Positions 20,735 through 31,495 of a stretch of DNA of 51,646 nt are shown one piece after another. Positions within the stretch are counted from its first letter, which is position 1. The number at the start of each line of letters is the position of its first letter. The DNA is taken from the NCBI GenBank assembly GCA_030998015.1, contig JARWMV010000104.1:1-51646 (forward strand), read 5' to 3'. The translations under genes and the position numbers were made by a program. Under the pieces are notes generated by a model, which saw only the letters and a list, made by a program, of their open reading frames with translations, made no database searches and was not told the origin of the DNA. Source of the DNA: Ceratorhiza oryzae-sativae (taxonomy: Eukaryota > Basidiomycota > Agaricomycetes > Cantharellales > Ceratobasidiaceae).

Positions 20735-20839
20735 TGGCTGTCCACCTCTGTCCCACCCTGTCCCGTCCCATCCCGTCCCGTCCTGTCCTGCCCCATCCCG
20801 CCTGGACAGTGCCAGGAAAAAATCAAGTGAACTGTGGTG
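20735..20839 (-). repeat. Right G-rich inverted arm
   Basis: This is the reverse complement of the left arm. On the plus strand it reads CCCGTCCC and CCTGTCC repeats, then GTGCCAGGAAAAAATCAAG and AACTGTGGTG. It ends at 20839 and is followed by GTG. Confidence 0.7.
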
Positions 20840-20842
20840 GTG

Positions 20843-21049
20843 ACAATTTATCACAAATATAGTGGAAACTTAATGTAACTTGACTAACTTGGATTGAATG
20901 AGTGCCTCATAGGGCTGGTAGAGTATGAGTTTTTGGTGTAGAATGCTGGTAGAATTGTATTGCTATGGTAGGTCTATGGTAGGTGTGAGCACCTGCGGTA
21001 GACCTACGGTAGGTGTCCAACCTACATAGCGCTGGGTGTTTTTGCTGAA
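20843..21049. repeat. Right terminal region of the Plavaka unit
   Basis: It contains repeated GGTAGGTCTA/TAGACCTAC words (20960-21015), mirroring the left terminal region. It ends CCTACATAGCGCTGGGTG and then TTTTTGCTGAA at 21049. GTT follows, and element B gag begins again. Confidence 0.65.
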
Positions 21050-21132
21050 GTTGTGGCTGGGTCACACTGGAGGAGGGTTGTACTTGGGTGGCGCCCGAGC
21101 CACCCGAGGAGGTATTGATTTGCACTTCAATG
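21050..21132 (-). pseudogene. gag: Element B gag, second piece (linker)
   Basis: Only 83 bases, but they align base for base with the Ala/Pro/Thr-rich linker of the gag in elements C and D (reading back from the Plavaka end to CACTTCAATG). At 21125-21132 CTTCAATG is the left target duplication of the hAT element. The upstream part of gag resumes at 41104. Confidence 0.88.
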
Positions 21133-21560
21133 TAAGGATGTGACGCTGATTTTTGGCTCCCGGGAATTCCGGGTTCCCATGGCAAAAATTCCCATGTTGC
21201 CAGTGCTGAAACGACCCTCAACACCTCAGTGCCTGCCCGGAATGCCCACAATTTTCGGCACTTTAAGCGCCGCTCTTCCCGCAGAATTTCGGCTAATTTC
21301 GGTCAGGCCATGGCAAGACTTTGCTGACTTTTGCAGAATTCATTGATGTCATGTTCAAGTCCCAAGTCCAAAACTTTTCCTCTGTCAGTTCTTTTGCTCA
21401 TTCATTCTCAATTTAGTTCTATGAGTGATGTTTTGAACATTTTAACTTGCGAGCACAACCATGGCTTGTTGAGGTTAAGAAAATATCATATTCAAGTGAA
21501 GTACATAGTGTATTACAAAACACTGGAAAGAATGTATAACTTGGACACCTCCACAACATG
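21133..21560. repeat. hAT left terminal region
   Basis: After the 12 bp terminal repeat come short GC-rich words such as TTCCCATG and GGAATGCCCAC. Similar TTCCCAC, GGCATT and GGGAATG words crowd the right end (40870-41040). These may be subterminal transposase sites. No gene is seen before the transposase stop at 21561. Confidence 0.5.
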
Positions 21561-24510
21561 CTACTTCACACTTGCCTTCTCCTTTGAGGCCTCTTTGCCA
21601 TGCAGCAGCAACACCAAGGTACCAGGCTTGACAAGGCCAGCCTTGGAGTACAAGCCAAGAGTTGTGGTCGCTTGGATTGTGTGCAGCGAGAGGTTATGAC
21701 GGTGCTTGCTTACAAGCGAGCTGGCAAAGGAGAATGCGTGTTTGATGTTGATGCTCAAAGCTAAACAAGGTGGTAAGTGGTTCAGATGTTTGTCAGATAC
21801 ATGGTAATACTCACCAGGAGCAGTGAGCATGTCTAGTGCCATTTGAGTTAAACTGTTTGCTTCATTGCCGACATGGCATTGTCCGTACCACCAGACAAGC
21901 AGGTTGAAGGCACTCTGCTTCCCCTCAACAACGTTGAAGACTGGCATGTCTGCGTGGTGGCTAGTGAGCATTGGCAATGGATGAACATATACAATACTTA
22001 CCGCACACAAAGGAATGCACTGGGGATGCTGAAGGTGCAGCAGCTTGGTTGATGGTAGATAATAAACGATCCATGTACAACTGAAGAAAACTTAGGGAAT
22101 GTACACATAAAAAAAGATGTACTCACGTTAAATCCAAATGTACCAGCATCATTTGACAATTCTTCGTCCTCAGGATCGAGTACAAGATGGGCCGGCTTGT
22201 AGTGTTGATGCCAGATGCCCTTGGCAAGTTTGACAGCAACGTCAATCCACTCTTGCTCCCACTTAGCAGCTTTGAGGTAGTGTACGCGCAATGAGGGATG
22301 TAATACTGTACACAGTTTGTGAGCTCACAGGAAATTCATAAGGTAATGTACTTACGGAGCGCGAGCTGGTACAACGACAATTCATCGGTCTTCTTGTAGT
22401 ATCTATTGAGAACGCCCTGGGCATGGTCGGCACAATGGCAAAGATATGGTGGGATGGCAGTGTTGTTGGCGATACACCTGTATTGCTTGTTAAGCACGTT
22501 GTATTGAATGATAACATTGGCAAGCAGGGGGACCTTCGCCTTCAACAAGTGTACTGTTGCGATCCATAGTGGCTAAAGGCAGAACTGAGTAAGGAATGAG
22601 TACCAAACAGGAACAGTACTTACTTGTAGCACTGTTAGAAGCCCTTGGATGGCTTTACGATCCTCAGGCAGGAAACGCTCCTTGCAGGGGGTGTATCGGT
22701 TGTTTTTCTGGTAGAGAACACTATAATATAGTTAGCATCCACGCTGTGGGCACAAGGCTAGAGAAATATGTACAGGCCTGTCCACGTTCGATCCATGTCA
22801 TCCAGGGACTCTTCAGTTGAGTTCCAGTGAGTTGCAACATCATGAACAATGTTATGTGGAGTCAGGGTATCCGTCTCTACACATGACACCTTGAACACTG
22901 CCTTTGCGCCTGGCGTATAGCAGAGACATTTAGCCTCTCTTGCAACCTATAATGGGTATTTAGCCAGCATTAAGTATTTATGTGTGCTAACACAGCTTGG
23001 CATACCTTGTGAAGGATTTTCGTCACTTGACAATACTCCTGATCTTCATCCAACCCAGCCTGTATCTCTGGTAGCTCCACCTTGTCCTCATTGCTGAGCC
23101 CATCGAGCATGCCTGATGGCGAGCATCCGTCATCTCCAGCCTAGAAGGGGGAGTTGAGTGGCTTCAGTCTGGAATATAAACGACTTACCTCATCCATTGG
23201 CAAGTCCTCAAACTCATCATCTTGGTCTTCTTCATCGTTGTTAGCCCGAGCTGCATCCTCAAGTTGTTTGCAGCGGACGTGGAAGGGGAGAGTGATCGCC
23301 TGTGCCAAATGTAATTAGTCAGCACGTGAGCAAACAAACAAACAAAGATACCTTGGCAGCAAGGTTGTAGACCTGCAACACACAGAAAATACGACATGCT
23401 GGCCGTGTGAGTTGCAAAAGCCCAAACTTAGCCAGATATGCCATCATTGCAGCATTGTTTGAGGCATTGTCAGCGACGAGGCCCCAGACCTTGAATGCGC
23501 GTTTGTGATTATATAAGCTGACTAGAATATATCACTCACCAGTGCTTGATCCCGAATTTACAGAGCATATCATATAAAGTTTGGGCGATGTGAACACCAG
23601 TGTGAGACTCAGCAAAGCTGAAGAATATGAGTATGCCACCAACATATACAGATGCAAGATACACACCTTAGACATTCAAGAACGAACTGCTCAATCTCGA
23701 CAGGTTCGTTTGGCATACTTGCCTTGAATTTGAACAACACAAGTCTGAGGAAGTCGAACCCATTGCTACTCTGGAACAAATCCAGCGCAAGGTGAAATAT
23801 GCCAATGTGATCCTAAGAACGCAACACAAATGAATATATTACCAACCACCAATATACGACCTACCTTCAAAACCTTTATGATATCTGCTTGTGTTGCCTT
23901 GTAAAGGTGGCGCATGTCCTTTGATAATGTTCTGCGACTTGGCTTAAACTTCTTTGCATCGGGATGTAAGAGCTTTTGAAGCTGAATAACAGTTAGTAAA
24001 TAGTGTCTCAAGTAAGCCGGTACTCACATAATGATCATCAATCATCAGGAATGGGTGGCTGCTTTCCGCCACCCAGAGGGCAAAGTACTCATGAACCTCT
24101 TCACGAGTTAGATGGCCAGTCCCACCAGTGATCCCAAACTGGGAAAGCTCAGCTGTACCCTTGCCTTTGAACCTGGGACAAATGTTGGTATGGGATTGAA
24201 GCGATGACGTCCCAGACTAGCCGATTTGCTGTCTAGCGAAGAAACCAGTGTCACAGCTAAGATAAAAGATCGAAGTGAGACTAGGACAAGTATATGAGTG
24301 CATACATGCACTTTTTGCACTTGTAACCGTGTGCCCTGGTGCTGTTCTTCCAGACGATTACCGGTGCCTTGTAACCCTGGTAGGCTGTCGAGGTGCTAGC
24401 ATGGAACCACCTCACACATGCCACTGATAGAAGAATTGCCTTGTGAGTTTCTCTCTGAATTATCCATGAATTGTCACTTACCTAGTTCCTCCTCGGGATT
24501 GTTCTTTTCT
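21561..24510 (-). pseudogene. hAT transposase, multi-exon
   Basis: It reads leftward. Near 24300-24330 a zinc-finger-like HGYKCKKC opens the gene. An exon to about 24030 holds GITGGTGHLTREEV and HPFLMIDDHY. Then comes LHPDAKKFKPSRRTLSKDM (about 23880-23985), DHIGIFHLALDLFQSSNGF (from about 23825) and VADNASNNA (23451-23481), the conserved acidic/Asn motif of hAT enzymes. NLAAK follows near 23360. The dimerisation domain closes the gene: LVWWYGQCHVGNEANSLTQ and FSFASSLVSKHRHNLS, to the stop at 21561. The introns are 45-60 bp. I did not verify every junction, and the true start is uncertain. It cuts and pastes DNA using an RNase H-like fold. Whether this copy is active is not known; sequence drift in the dimer domain suggests it is not. 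Confidence 0.8.
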
Positions 24511-25573
24511 CACTCCAATCACGTTTTATCCCACCGCTTGGTGTTTGTCACCTGGCCCTCATTGGCTCCGTCCATGTCCACTCCGTCCATATCAATTGTG
24601 TCAGTAGTGGCTCCGTCACTCTGTGGGCAGTCTGTTCTGGATATTGACTCGATGGGGGAGGTTGCATGGGAATCTAGCTCTTCATCAAACAGGGTGCCCT
24701 GGTTACAGAACGAGGACACCCTTATTTGGGCTATGAGATGTATGAGTAGTGTCTATAAATACTGAGTGTGAACTTACAAACGAGTGGCACAAGGTTGCTA
24801 TCAGCTCTTGCTCTCTTGTTGGGCTGTCAACCTGATTCATCAATGGTGGGCCTGTTGCTAGGTCCCGCTACAGCTGATGCATCAGAGTCAGAGTCAATGA
24901 AGTAAGCTGCTGGCATCAGTGCAGGAAATAGGATGTGAGAATAGGGAGATAATATGAATAATAATACATGGGGTTTGTTGTATAGTACTTACTATTAGGG
25001 AGTGTTTTTATAGCCTATTAGTTTGCCAGTGAAGTGAGGAAAACAATGTATGCACAAGAGTCGTGTTCATTTGTGAGGTAATTATTACAGTGCATACATG
25101 CCGCTGAACAGTTGAATAACACCCCAATTTTGATTGATATTCAATACTGAAGTGAACTACCCCCTGGGTGTGGGGAAATATTGTCCTTGACACATATGCA
25201 CACCACTGTGCCGCCCTTGTTTGGGCCTAGTCTGTCACAATCGCCTGGCGCTTGGCACTTTGCTCCTATGTGTCCACCACTGCTGCCTGTGTCTCAACCC
25301 TTGTGCATGTTGTCCACAAGGTGAATACATGTTGTCTTATACTAGGCTGGATTACTGACCAAAAATTGTAGCCTTGCGTCCACCATGGGGGTCAAGGGTG
25401 CAAAAACAAGTTGGGTAGAAAGTCCCCTGTTTGCGCCAACAACAGGGGAACACACAAACATCAGTGGTCTGACAAACACAATGATGCCTCCAGGTCCTCT
25501 GTGGGTCTGTAGCACCCCTGTTGAGTGCTTGGGTTTCCCAGCACCCCAGGGAGAATGGTCTCTGGAGGACCTG
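24511..25573. other. hAT interior, stretch without a certain gene
   Basis: An acidic Ser/Asp-rich frame on the minus strand (24519-24719, with repeated DMDGVDMDG) could be the first transposase exon. The rest (24765-25573) shows no convincing gene. The target duplication ACCTG of element C closes it at 25569-25573. Confidence 0.35.
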
Positions 25574-25949
25574 TTTCGACGACAACAAGTCAGGCAACAA
25601 GGAAAATAGTAAGAAAGTAAAAGAACTTGTATTCGACGAGAGGTCAAGTTCTTGAGGAGTCCTCTGTGAACTTGACCCGGTTTATATACATAGTACAAGC
25701 CACATCATAACAAACAAGTCTGTACAGTGAGTCACAACTGATAAGAGATAGAAGCAGTAGAAGCAACTGCAGAGCTGTGGAATTTCACATTGGAGTTGAA
25801 ATACATCTTGGTTATCAGTCTGGAACATCCCCTGAATCACATGACACAGATATACCATAAAAGGCAGGTATGTTTTGAAGATGATCTCATAAAATGTAAT
25901 AAATTAAGAAAATATTGTAGAGTGGATATATGCGTGTCAGTTCATGACA
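25574..25949 (-). repeat. 3' LTR of element C
   Basis: It begins TTTCGACGAC, where the family has TGTCGACGAC, so the outermost TG has become TT. The ACCTG duplication fixes the boundary. It ends TTCATGACA at 25949, against the polypurine tract. It pairs with 39092-39467. Confidence 0.92.
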
Positions 25950-28900
25950 CTTCCCCCCTTCAAGGCATGGGGGTCCTGGGGTGCCTTTGGATGTGACTTG
26001 ACATAGTCAGTGATGAGTTCTGGTGCATTCACCAGGTCATCATAAGTTAACCATTGTCGCTCATCATAGCCAAGCCATTTGACATAGTATTCGAAGGCGT
26101 TAGACCTTTTGTTGTATTGTGACTTTATGATCTGCTCTATTTCAAATTCTTCTTCTCCTTCTGGAGTTTCCACAGGTGGAGGTGGGGGAGCTTGACGTCC
26201 ATAGGGATCGTCTTTATGTTTGGTCAGGAGTGAGACATGAAATACTGGGTGTATTTTCATGGTTACTGGCAAGTCCAGTTTGAAGGTGTGAGTGCCATGT
26301 TGTGCTACCACCTTGAATGGTCCAACTCTCTTGTGGGCCAATTTCCTGGAGGCCTGTTGTGTGTGTATGTTCTTGGTGTCGAGCCAGACTTTGTCTCCCA
26401 CCTTGATGGCTTCTGGGGTCCAATGATTCCGATCATAGTATTCTTTGGTCCTCTGGTTTGCTAATTCCAGAGCAGCCTTGAGTTCATCATGGCCCTTTTG
26501 AAGCCATTCTGCATGATTGTCTGCTAAGGGGAATTCTTGTTCCTCCTTGTCCCCAACTGCCAGTCTTGGATGGAAACTGTAGTTTGCAAAGAACGGTGAT
26601 TTGCCAGTTGAGGCATTGACACCATTGTTATAGGCAAATTCAGCCAGAGGTAAGAGTGAGACCCAGTCGTCCTGCCAATCTGATACGTAGTGTCTCAGGT
26701 ACCCTTCTACTACTTGGTTAGCCCTTTCAGACTGGCCATCTGTTTAGGGGTGGTATGCTGTGGAGTAGGATGGTTTTATATCCAGCCATTTGTACAGGTG
26801 CCTTAAGAATTTGGATGTGAAGTTGGGACCACGGTCTGAGATGGTTTTTTGTGGTAGCCCATGGAGTTTCCATACATAGGTTAAGAACAAGTTTGCGCAA
26901 TCCGTGGCACTGGCCTCTGACTGACATGGAATAAAGTGGACCATTTTTGTCAGGCGGTCCACAACTGTAAATATAGCATCGAACCCTTCTGAAAGGGGTA
27001 GCCTGGTGATCAGATCATAGGTAATTTCCTCCCAAGGTTTTTCCGGTGCTGGTATTGGGTTTAGAAGCCCTGGGGGAACCTGGTTACTGTGCTTGTTCCT
27101 AATACAGGATTCGCAATGTGTGACATATTCATTGACTGGTTTTTTCATTGATGACCATGTATATTTGCAGTTTAACAATTCATATGTTCTGAACTGTCCT
27201 GGGTGTCCTGCAGCTGGGTTGTCATGGCGGCTTTCAATGATCAGCTTGCGAAGTTCTTTGTTATTTGGGACATAGATTTGGCCCTTGTATTGTAAAAGTC
27301 CTTCGTCCCATTCACAGTTTTTGACTTTTTCATTGTCGTCTAGGGCTTTTAGCACTTTTGACAGGTGCTTGTCCCCTGGGATAGCATCCCTAATGAGTTG
27401 TTCCAGGTCATGGTCTGGCGTGATTGCTTGTAACCACAGGGATTTTAATTCCAAAAATTGGTTTTGTGCAAGCAGAGCTTGGCTCTCACCCCCCTCTTTA
27501 GGGATGTGCCTTGACAGCCTAGAGAGTATGTCTGCCCAGCCATTCTTTGCCCCTTCAATGTATAGAATCTTGAATTCGAACCTGGACAGGAACTCATGCC
27601 ATCATGTAACTTGGCCATTCAGTGGCCAGTTTGTCTTCCAATATTCCAGATTCTTGTGGTCACAAACAATGTTTACTGGGTGTTCAGCCCCTTCTAGTAA
27701 GTGACACCAGTGTTTGAGGGCTTTTATAATTGCCAGCATTTCTTTGTTCTAAATATCATAGTTTCTTTCTGCTGGAACCATTGCTTTGGAATAGTAGGAG
27801 ATTGTGTGAAGCATTCCATCTTCTCCATATTGCAATAAAACAGCACCTGTGGCATAGCCTGAGGCGTCTGTTTCCAAAATAAATGGTTTGCTGGGTTCTG
27901 GCTGAATTAGGAGGGGGGCTTCTTTCAATTTCTGCTTCAGCAGGTTCCACACCTGATCCCTTTCTTCTGTCCATTCCCACTTTGCATCCTTCTTGACAAG
28001 TTTGTAAAGACATTTTGTGATTTTTGAGAAGTCTTTTATGAAGTGCCTTAACCAGTTTGCAAACCCCAACCCTTCCAGGACTTCAGTTGGGTTTGTAGGG
28101 GTTGGCCATTCAACAGCCTTTTCAACCTTGGCTGGGTCTACTTTAATTCCCTGGGGAGTCACTACTATTCCCAGGTAATCAACTTTGGTGATGTCGAAAA
28201 CACACTTCTCCAAAGCACAGTATAGGCCAGCCTTTTGGAGACAACACAGGACTTCTTTGACATGTTTGTCATGTTCTTCTTGGTTTTTGGAGAACACTAA
28301 TATATCATCCATATAGATTACAACATAAATGCCCTCAATGTCTTGGAACTCTTCCTGGATCATAGCCATGAAAGTTCCTGGTGCATTCTTTTGGCTGAAT
28401 TGCATGACTAAGGGCTCGTACAGCCCATATTTGGTCTTAAAAGCAGCCTTCCATTTGTCCCCTTCCCGAATTTGTATGAGGTTGAAGCCCCACTTCAGGT
28501 CAAACTTGGTGAATATCTTTGCTCTGTGTGGGGTCTCCACAATATCATTGATGCATGGGAGTGGGTACACATTGGAGATGGTCATTTCGTTTAGCCGCTG
28601 GTAGTTGATGCACATACGCAGCTTCCCATTTTTCTTTTTACCAAATATAACTGGTGAAGCCATTGGTGACCTTGAGGGTCTAATGTGACCTGCTTTCAAT
28701 TGGTGGTCTAGGGTTTTGTGCAGTTCTGCGTCTTCTTTGACGCCCACACTATATATGGGGCCATGCCTTGGCTCAGCACCTGGTTTTAGGTCTATCTCCA
28801 TGTCCCACTTCCTATGGGGTGGCAGTGGTTGGACATCATCTTCTTCAGCAAATATTTTCTTGAACTCCCTATATTTTGCTGGGAGCAAATCTAAAGAGTC

Positions 28901-29467
28901 CAGCTGGAGCTCCTTGGGTTCATTTGCTTGCACATGTAGGGGTCTTGTAATGCAGTGCTTCAAGCATATTGGCAAGTTGAACTTCATATCCTTTCCATCC
29001 CAATCAATGTCTGGGTTATGGAATTTGAGCCATGACATGCCCAGGACTAGGTCATTTTTGCCAACATTCACAATGTAAGCACTGAGGATCTCTCAGTGCT
29101 CTTGAATGCACAACTCAAAGGTGCAGTAATGGGTCACAGACCCAGAGTCTATCTCCCTTCCATTGATTACCCTCAGTTTCTTGGGTGTTTTTAGGGTGAC
29201 AGTAGGAATACGGTATTGTTTAACCAAATCTTCATGTATAAATACTGACGTGGCCCCTGAGTCAATCATGGCCCATCCATTGAATTTTTTCATGTTATAT
29301 GCAGACTTGTGTTTGGGGGTTATGTGCAGAGGGAATGCATGAAAGAAAAACTGAAGTTGTGATTGGTTTCCTAACAACATACATTCCATTTCCATATTTA
29401 TATTTTCATTATGCACATTTTGTAACATAGTGCCCAAGACCACCCCCCTGGCACAGTTTGAGCTCAT
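25937..29467 (-). pseudogene. pol: Element C pol, broken by several stops
   Basis: It begins at ATG 29465-29467, overlapping the gag stop as ATGA. Domains run in order: protease (WAMIDSGATS), reverse transcriptase (YMDD near 28300-28315), RNase H, integrase and chromodomain. It ends inside the 3' LTR at 25937. Stops at 29093 (TGA, relatives read CGA), 27749 (TAG), 27602 (TGA) and 26744 (TAA, relatives read CAA) cut the frame. Between the stops the protein is well conserved, so loss is recent relative to gag. The enzyme set would copy RNA to DNA and insert it, guided by the chromodomain. Confidence 0.9.
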
Positions 29468-30855
29468 TCTTTTACTGACTCATCGTTGGTTGTTTCTACA
29501 TCCTCAACCACTGCCTTGTATCCTGACATCTTGGCTGAGGGGCATTTGGCGGCAATGTGGCTGCACCCTCTGCAGTTATAGCAGGTGTTTGTCCCCTTCC
29601 CTTTTCCTGCGCTATCCAGATCCATTGCGTCTGGATCCTTTGCCTTGGGGGCTGCTGGTGGATGATTATCCTTCTTTATGTCCTTGAAGGATTCTTGTAT
29701 GTTGGCATTGCTGCCATAGTAGCAGATGGTTGGAACCATGAAGCCCTTGGTGTTGGGCCCAATGGCTACAATTTGACCTGTTACAGCCCTGCCATCCTTA
29801 ATCTTGTATACTTGTTCCCCATTCTTGAATTTCTCCTTTTGGGGAGTGCTTTGGGGGTTATTTGTTGGCCTACTGGTTGAGGCATTGTTGCTGCTGGACT
29901 TGTTACCCCCATGAGATGTCCTCTTGCTACCAAAAGAAATGAGGTGGCGGTCGATTTCCAGGGCCTGCTGTGTGAGCTGAGTGAATTTCTTTGTGTGGGG
30001 ATCGTAATTTTGGGCTACCATGCTGTCTGTTACATTAGACGACAAACCATTGTAGAACTGATCACGCATAGCTGCATCGTTGTAGTTGAGCCCAGTCGAG
30101 TATAGGTTGAACAGAGTGAGGTAGTCTTGGACTGTCTTGGATTGTTTCAGTTTCCACCATTTGTCGCGGTTATTTTCAGTATGGTTCAAGTCCCCATATT
30201 GGGTGGTGAATTCCTGCCAAAACAGGTTGGCATCATGAAGCCATGGGATTGCAGTTCCAGGGTTTAAGATTTCAAATTCCTCATAGGAGTTGACCCATTC
30301 AGCCACAGACCCTTCAAGACAAGAGGTGATGAAGGCAACCACTTGATCAGCTGAATGCCCACTCATGTTTGTATTGATGTATTGGGTACATATGATTCTG
30401 AATGAGATGGCGTCTTCATGTTTTGTGCCATCAAATTTTTGAGGGGTGGCCATCTTAACTTTTGCAGTTGACCCACTAGAGGGAGCAGGTGCTGTTGGTT
30501 GTGGTTGGGCTGCACTGGAGGGAGCTAGTACTTGAGTGGCACCCAGGCCACTTGTGGAGGTGTTAATTTGCGCTTCAATGCGTGTGATAGTGGTTTGGAG
30601 AATGGCTAACATCCCCATTAGGTTGTTGACGTTGGTGGCTAGTCCGGCCACATCTGCATCTATTTTTGTCTGATTGGTGGTAAGTTTGGTCTTGAGTGAG
30701 TCTGTGTAGGTTTTATTATTGTGTTCAACATCTCCAATATCATTTTGGAGATTGTTGGTTTGCTCTTGCAGTTTGTCCATTGATTGAAGCATATAGATGA
30801 CCTTATCTCCGTCAGACATATTTGCCCAAGCAGGGGCAGGGGTTGGTGATGCCAT
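29464..30855 (-). CDS. gag: Element C Gag, complete 463-residue frame
   Basis: This is the only full-length undamaged gag in the window. It starts at ATG 30853-30855 (MASPTPAPAWANM). Residues about 20-75 are Gln/Asn/Leu-rich and likely coiled coil. A Pro/Ala/Ser linker (about 100-135) follows, then a capsid-like region (YINTNMSGHSADQ, WVNSYEEF, YLTLFNLYSTGLN) to about residue 290, a basic Asn/Ser-rich stretch and a zinc knuckle CYNCRGCSHIAAKC at about 425-438. Here the third position reads RGCSH rather than GGRGH, but all four ligands are present. The stop TGA (29464-29466) overlaps the pol start. Gag builds the particle and binds RNA. Confidence 0.92.
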   Translation of the reverse strand: MASPTPAPAWANMSDGDKVIYMLQSMDKLQEQTNNLQNDIGDVEHNNKTYTDSLKTKLTTNQTKIDADVAGLATNVNNLMGMLAILQTTITRIEAQINTSTSGLGATQVLAPSSAAQPQPTAPAPSSGSTAKVKMATPQKFDGTKHEDAISFRIICTQYINTNMSGHSADQVVAFITSCLEGSVAEWVNSYEEFEILNPGTAIPWLHDANLFWQEFTTQYGDLNHTENNRDKWWKLKQSKTVQDYLTLFNLYSTGLNYNDAAMRDQFYNGLSSNVTDSMVAQNYDPHTKKFTQLTQQALEIDRHLISFGSKRTSHGGNKSSSNNASTSRPTNNPQSTPQKEKFKNGEQVYKIKDGRAVTGQIVAIGPNTKGFMVPTICYYGSNANIQESFKDIKKDNHPPAAPKAKDPDAMDLDSAGKGKGTNTCYNCRGCSHIAAKCPSAKMSGYKAVVEDVETTNDESVKE

Positions 30856-31119
30856 TTCAGAAGGAACTCAAGTAGATTTTTAAAGGCGACGGAGACGGTA
30901 AGGAAGTACAGGAAATTGAGAGTTGTTTTGATAGTAAAGGATTTCGGTTCCCTGCACAAGTCTATAGATTTCAAAATTTCTGACTCCTTCAAACCTTAGC
31001 CACATATCGTCCAAGTCCCAACTTTTGGTGTCTTGACAGCAATATGGGCACTCCACCCTCTTCAGTTTAGTTTGATCCCAGAGGAGTGTTTCCTTGGGGA
31101 GGATCAACTTGGGCTGCCG
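30856..31119 (-). CDS. Element C leader, proximal part with accessory frame 3
   Basis: The frame to 30880 encodes the Trp/Tyr-rich tail found in the other copies (VECPYCCQDTKSWDLDD, ILYYQNNSQFPV). It is cut at 31119 by the 3' LTR of element D. The rest of the leader lies at 38067-39091. Confidence 0.6.
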
Positions 31120-31495
31120 TGTCGACGACGACAAGTCAGGCGATGAGAAAAATAGTAAGAAAATAAAAGAACTTGTATTCGACGAGAGGTCAAGTTCTTG
31201 AGGAGTCCTCTGCAAACTTGACCTGGTTTATATACACAGTACGAGCCACATCATAACAAACAAGTCCGTACAGTGAGTCACGCCAGATAAGAGATAGAAG
31301 CAGTAGAAGCAACTGCGGAACTGCGGAATTTCACATCAGAGTTGAAATACATCTCGGTTACTGGTCCGGAACATTCCCTGAGTCACGTGATACAGATATA
31401 CCACAAAAGGCAAGTATGTTTTGAAGATGATCTCATAAAATGTAGTAAATCGAGAAAATATTGTAGAGTGGATGTATGCGTGTCAGTTCATGACA
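31120..31495 (-). repeat. 3' LTR of element D
   Basis: It begins TGTCGACGACGACAAG and ends TTCATGACA, next to the polypurine tract at 31496. On the minus strand it has TATATAA, then GAGGACTCCTC and the 15 nt matching the primer-binding site. Confidence 0.95.

Larger units (their letters stand above)
17661..20839. mobile_element. 3.2 kb inverted-repeat element with G-rich arms
   Basis: The left end CACCACAGTTCACTCGATT is repeated, inverted, at the right end (AATCAAGTGAACTGTGGTG, to 20839). The inversion continues for about 100 bp through CTGGC(G/A)CTGTCCAGGC and the GGGACAGG-type repeats. GTG directly precedes the left end (17658-17660) and follows the right (20840-20842), consistent with a 3 bp duplication. 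CAC-starting ends with a 3 bp duplication hint at a CACTA-like element. It carries frames at 18045-18704 and 19502-20101 and a Cys-rich frame on the minus strand. No transposase core was recognised. Confidence 0.65.
8535..21049. mobile_element. Plavaka-type DNA transposon with two divergent genes
   Basis: The unit of 12.5 kb is bounded by inverted ends that share CTTCAGCAAAAACA (8535-8548; reverse complement near 21036-21049, the outermost base differing) and by the target duplication GTT (8532-8534, 21050-21052). Removing it restores the gag of B. Inside are a DUF6532-like gene (minus) and a Plavaka transposase gene (plus) read away from each other, CCTAC-rich repeats near both ends, and a later 3.2 kb insertion at 17661-20839. 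Without that insertion the unit is about 9.3 kb. The 3 bp duplication fits CACTA-like elements, with which Plavaka is usually grouped. Confidence 0.75.
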
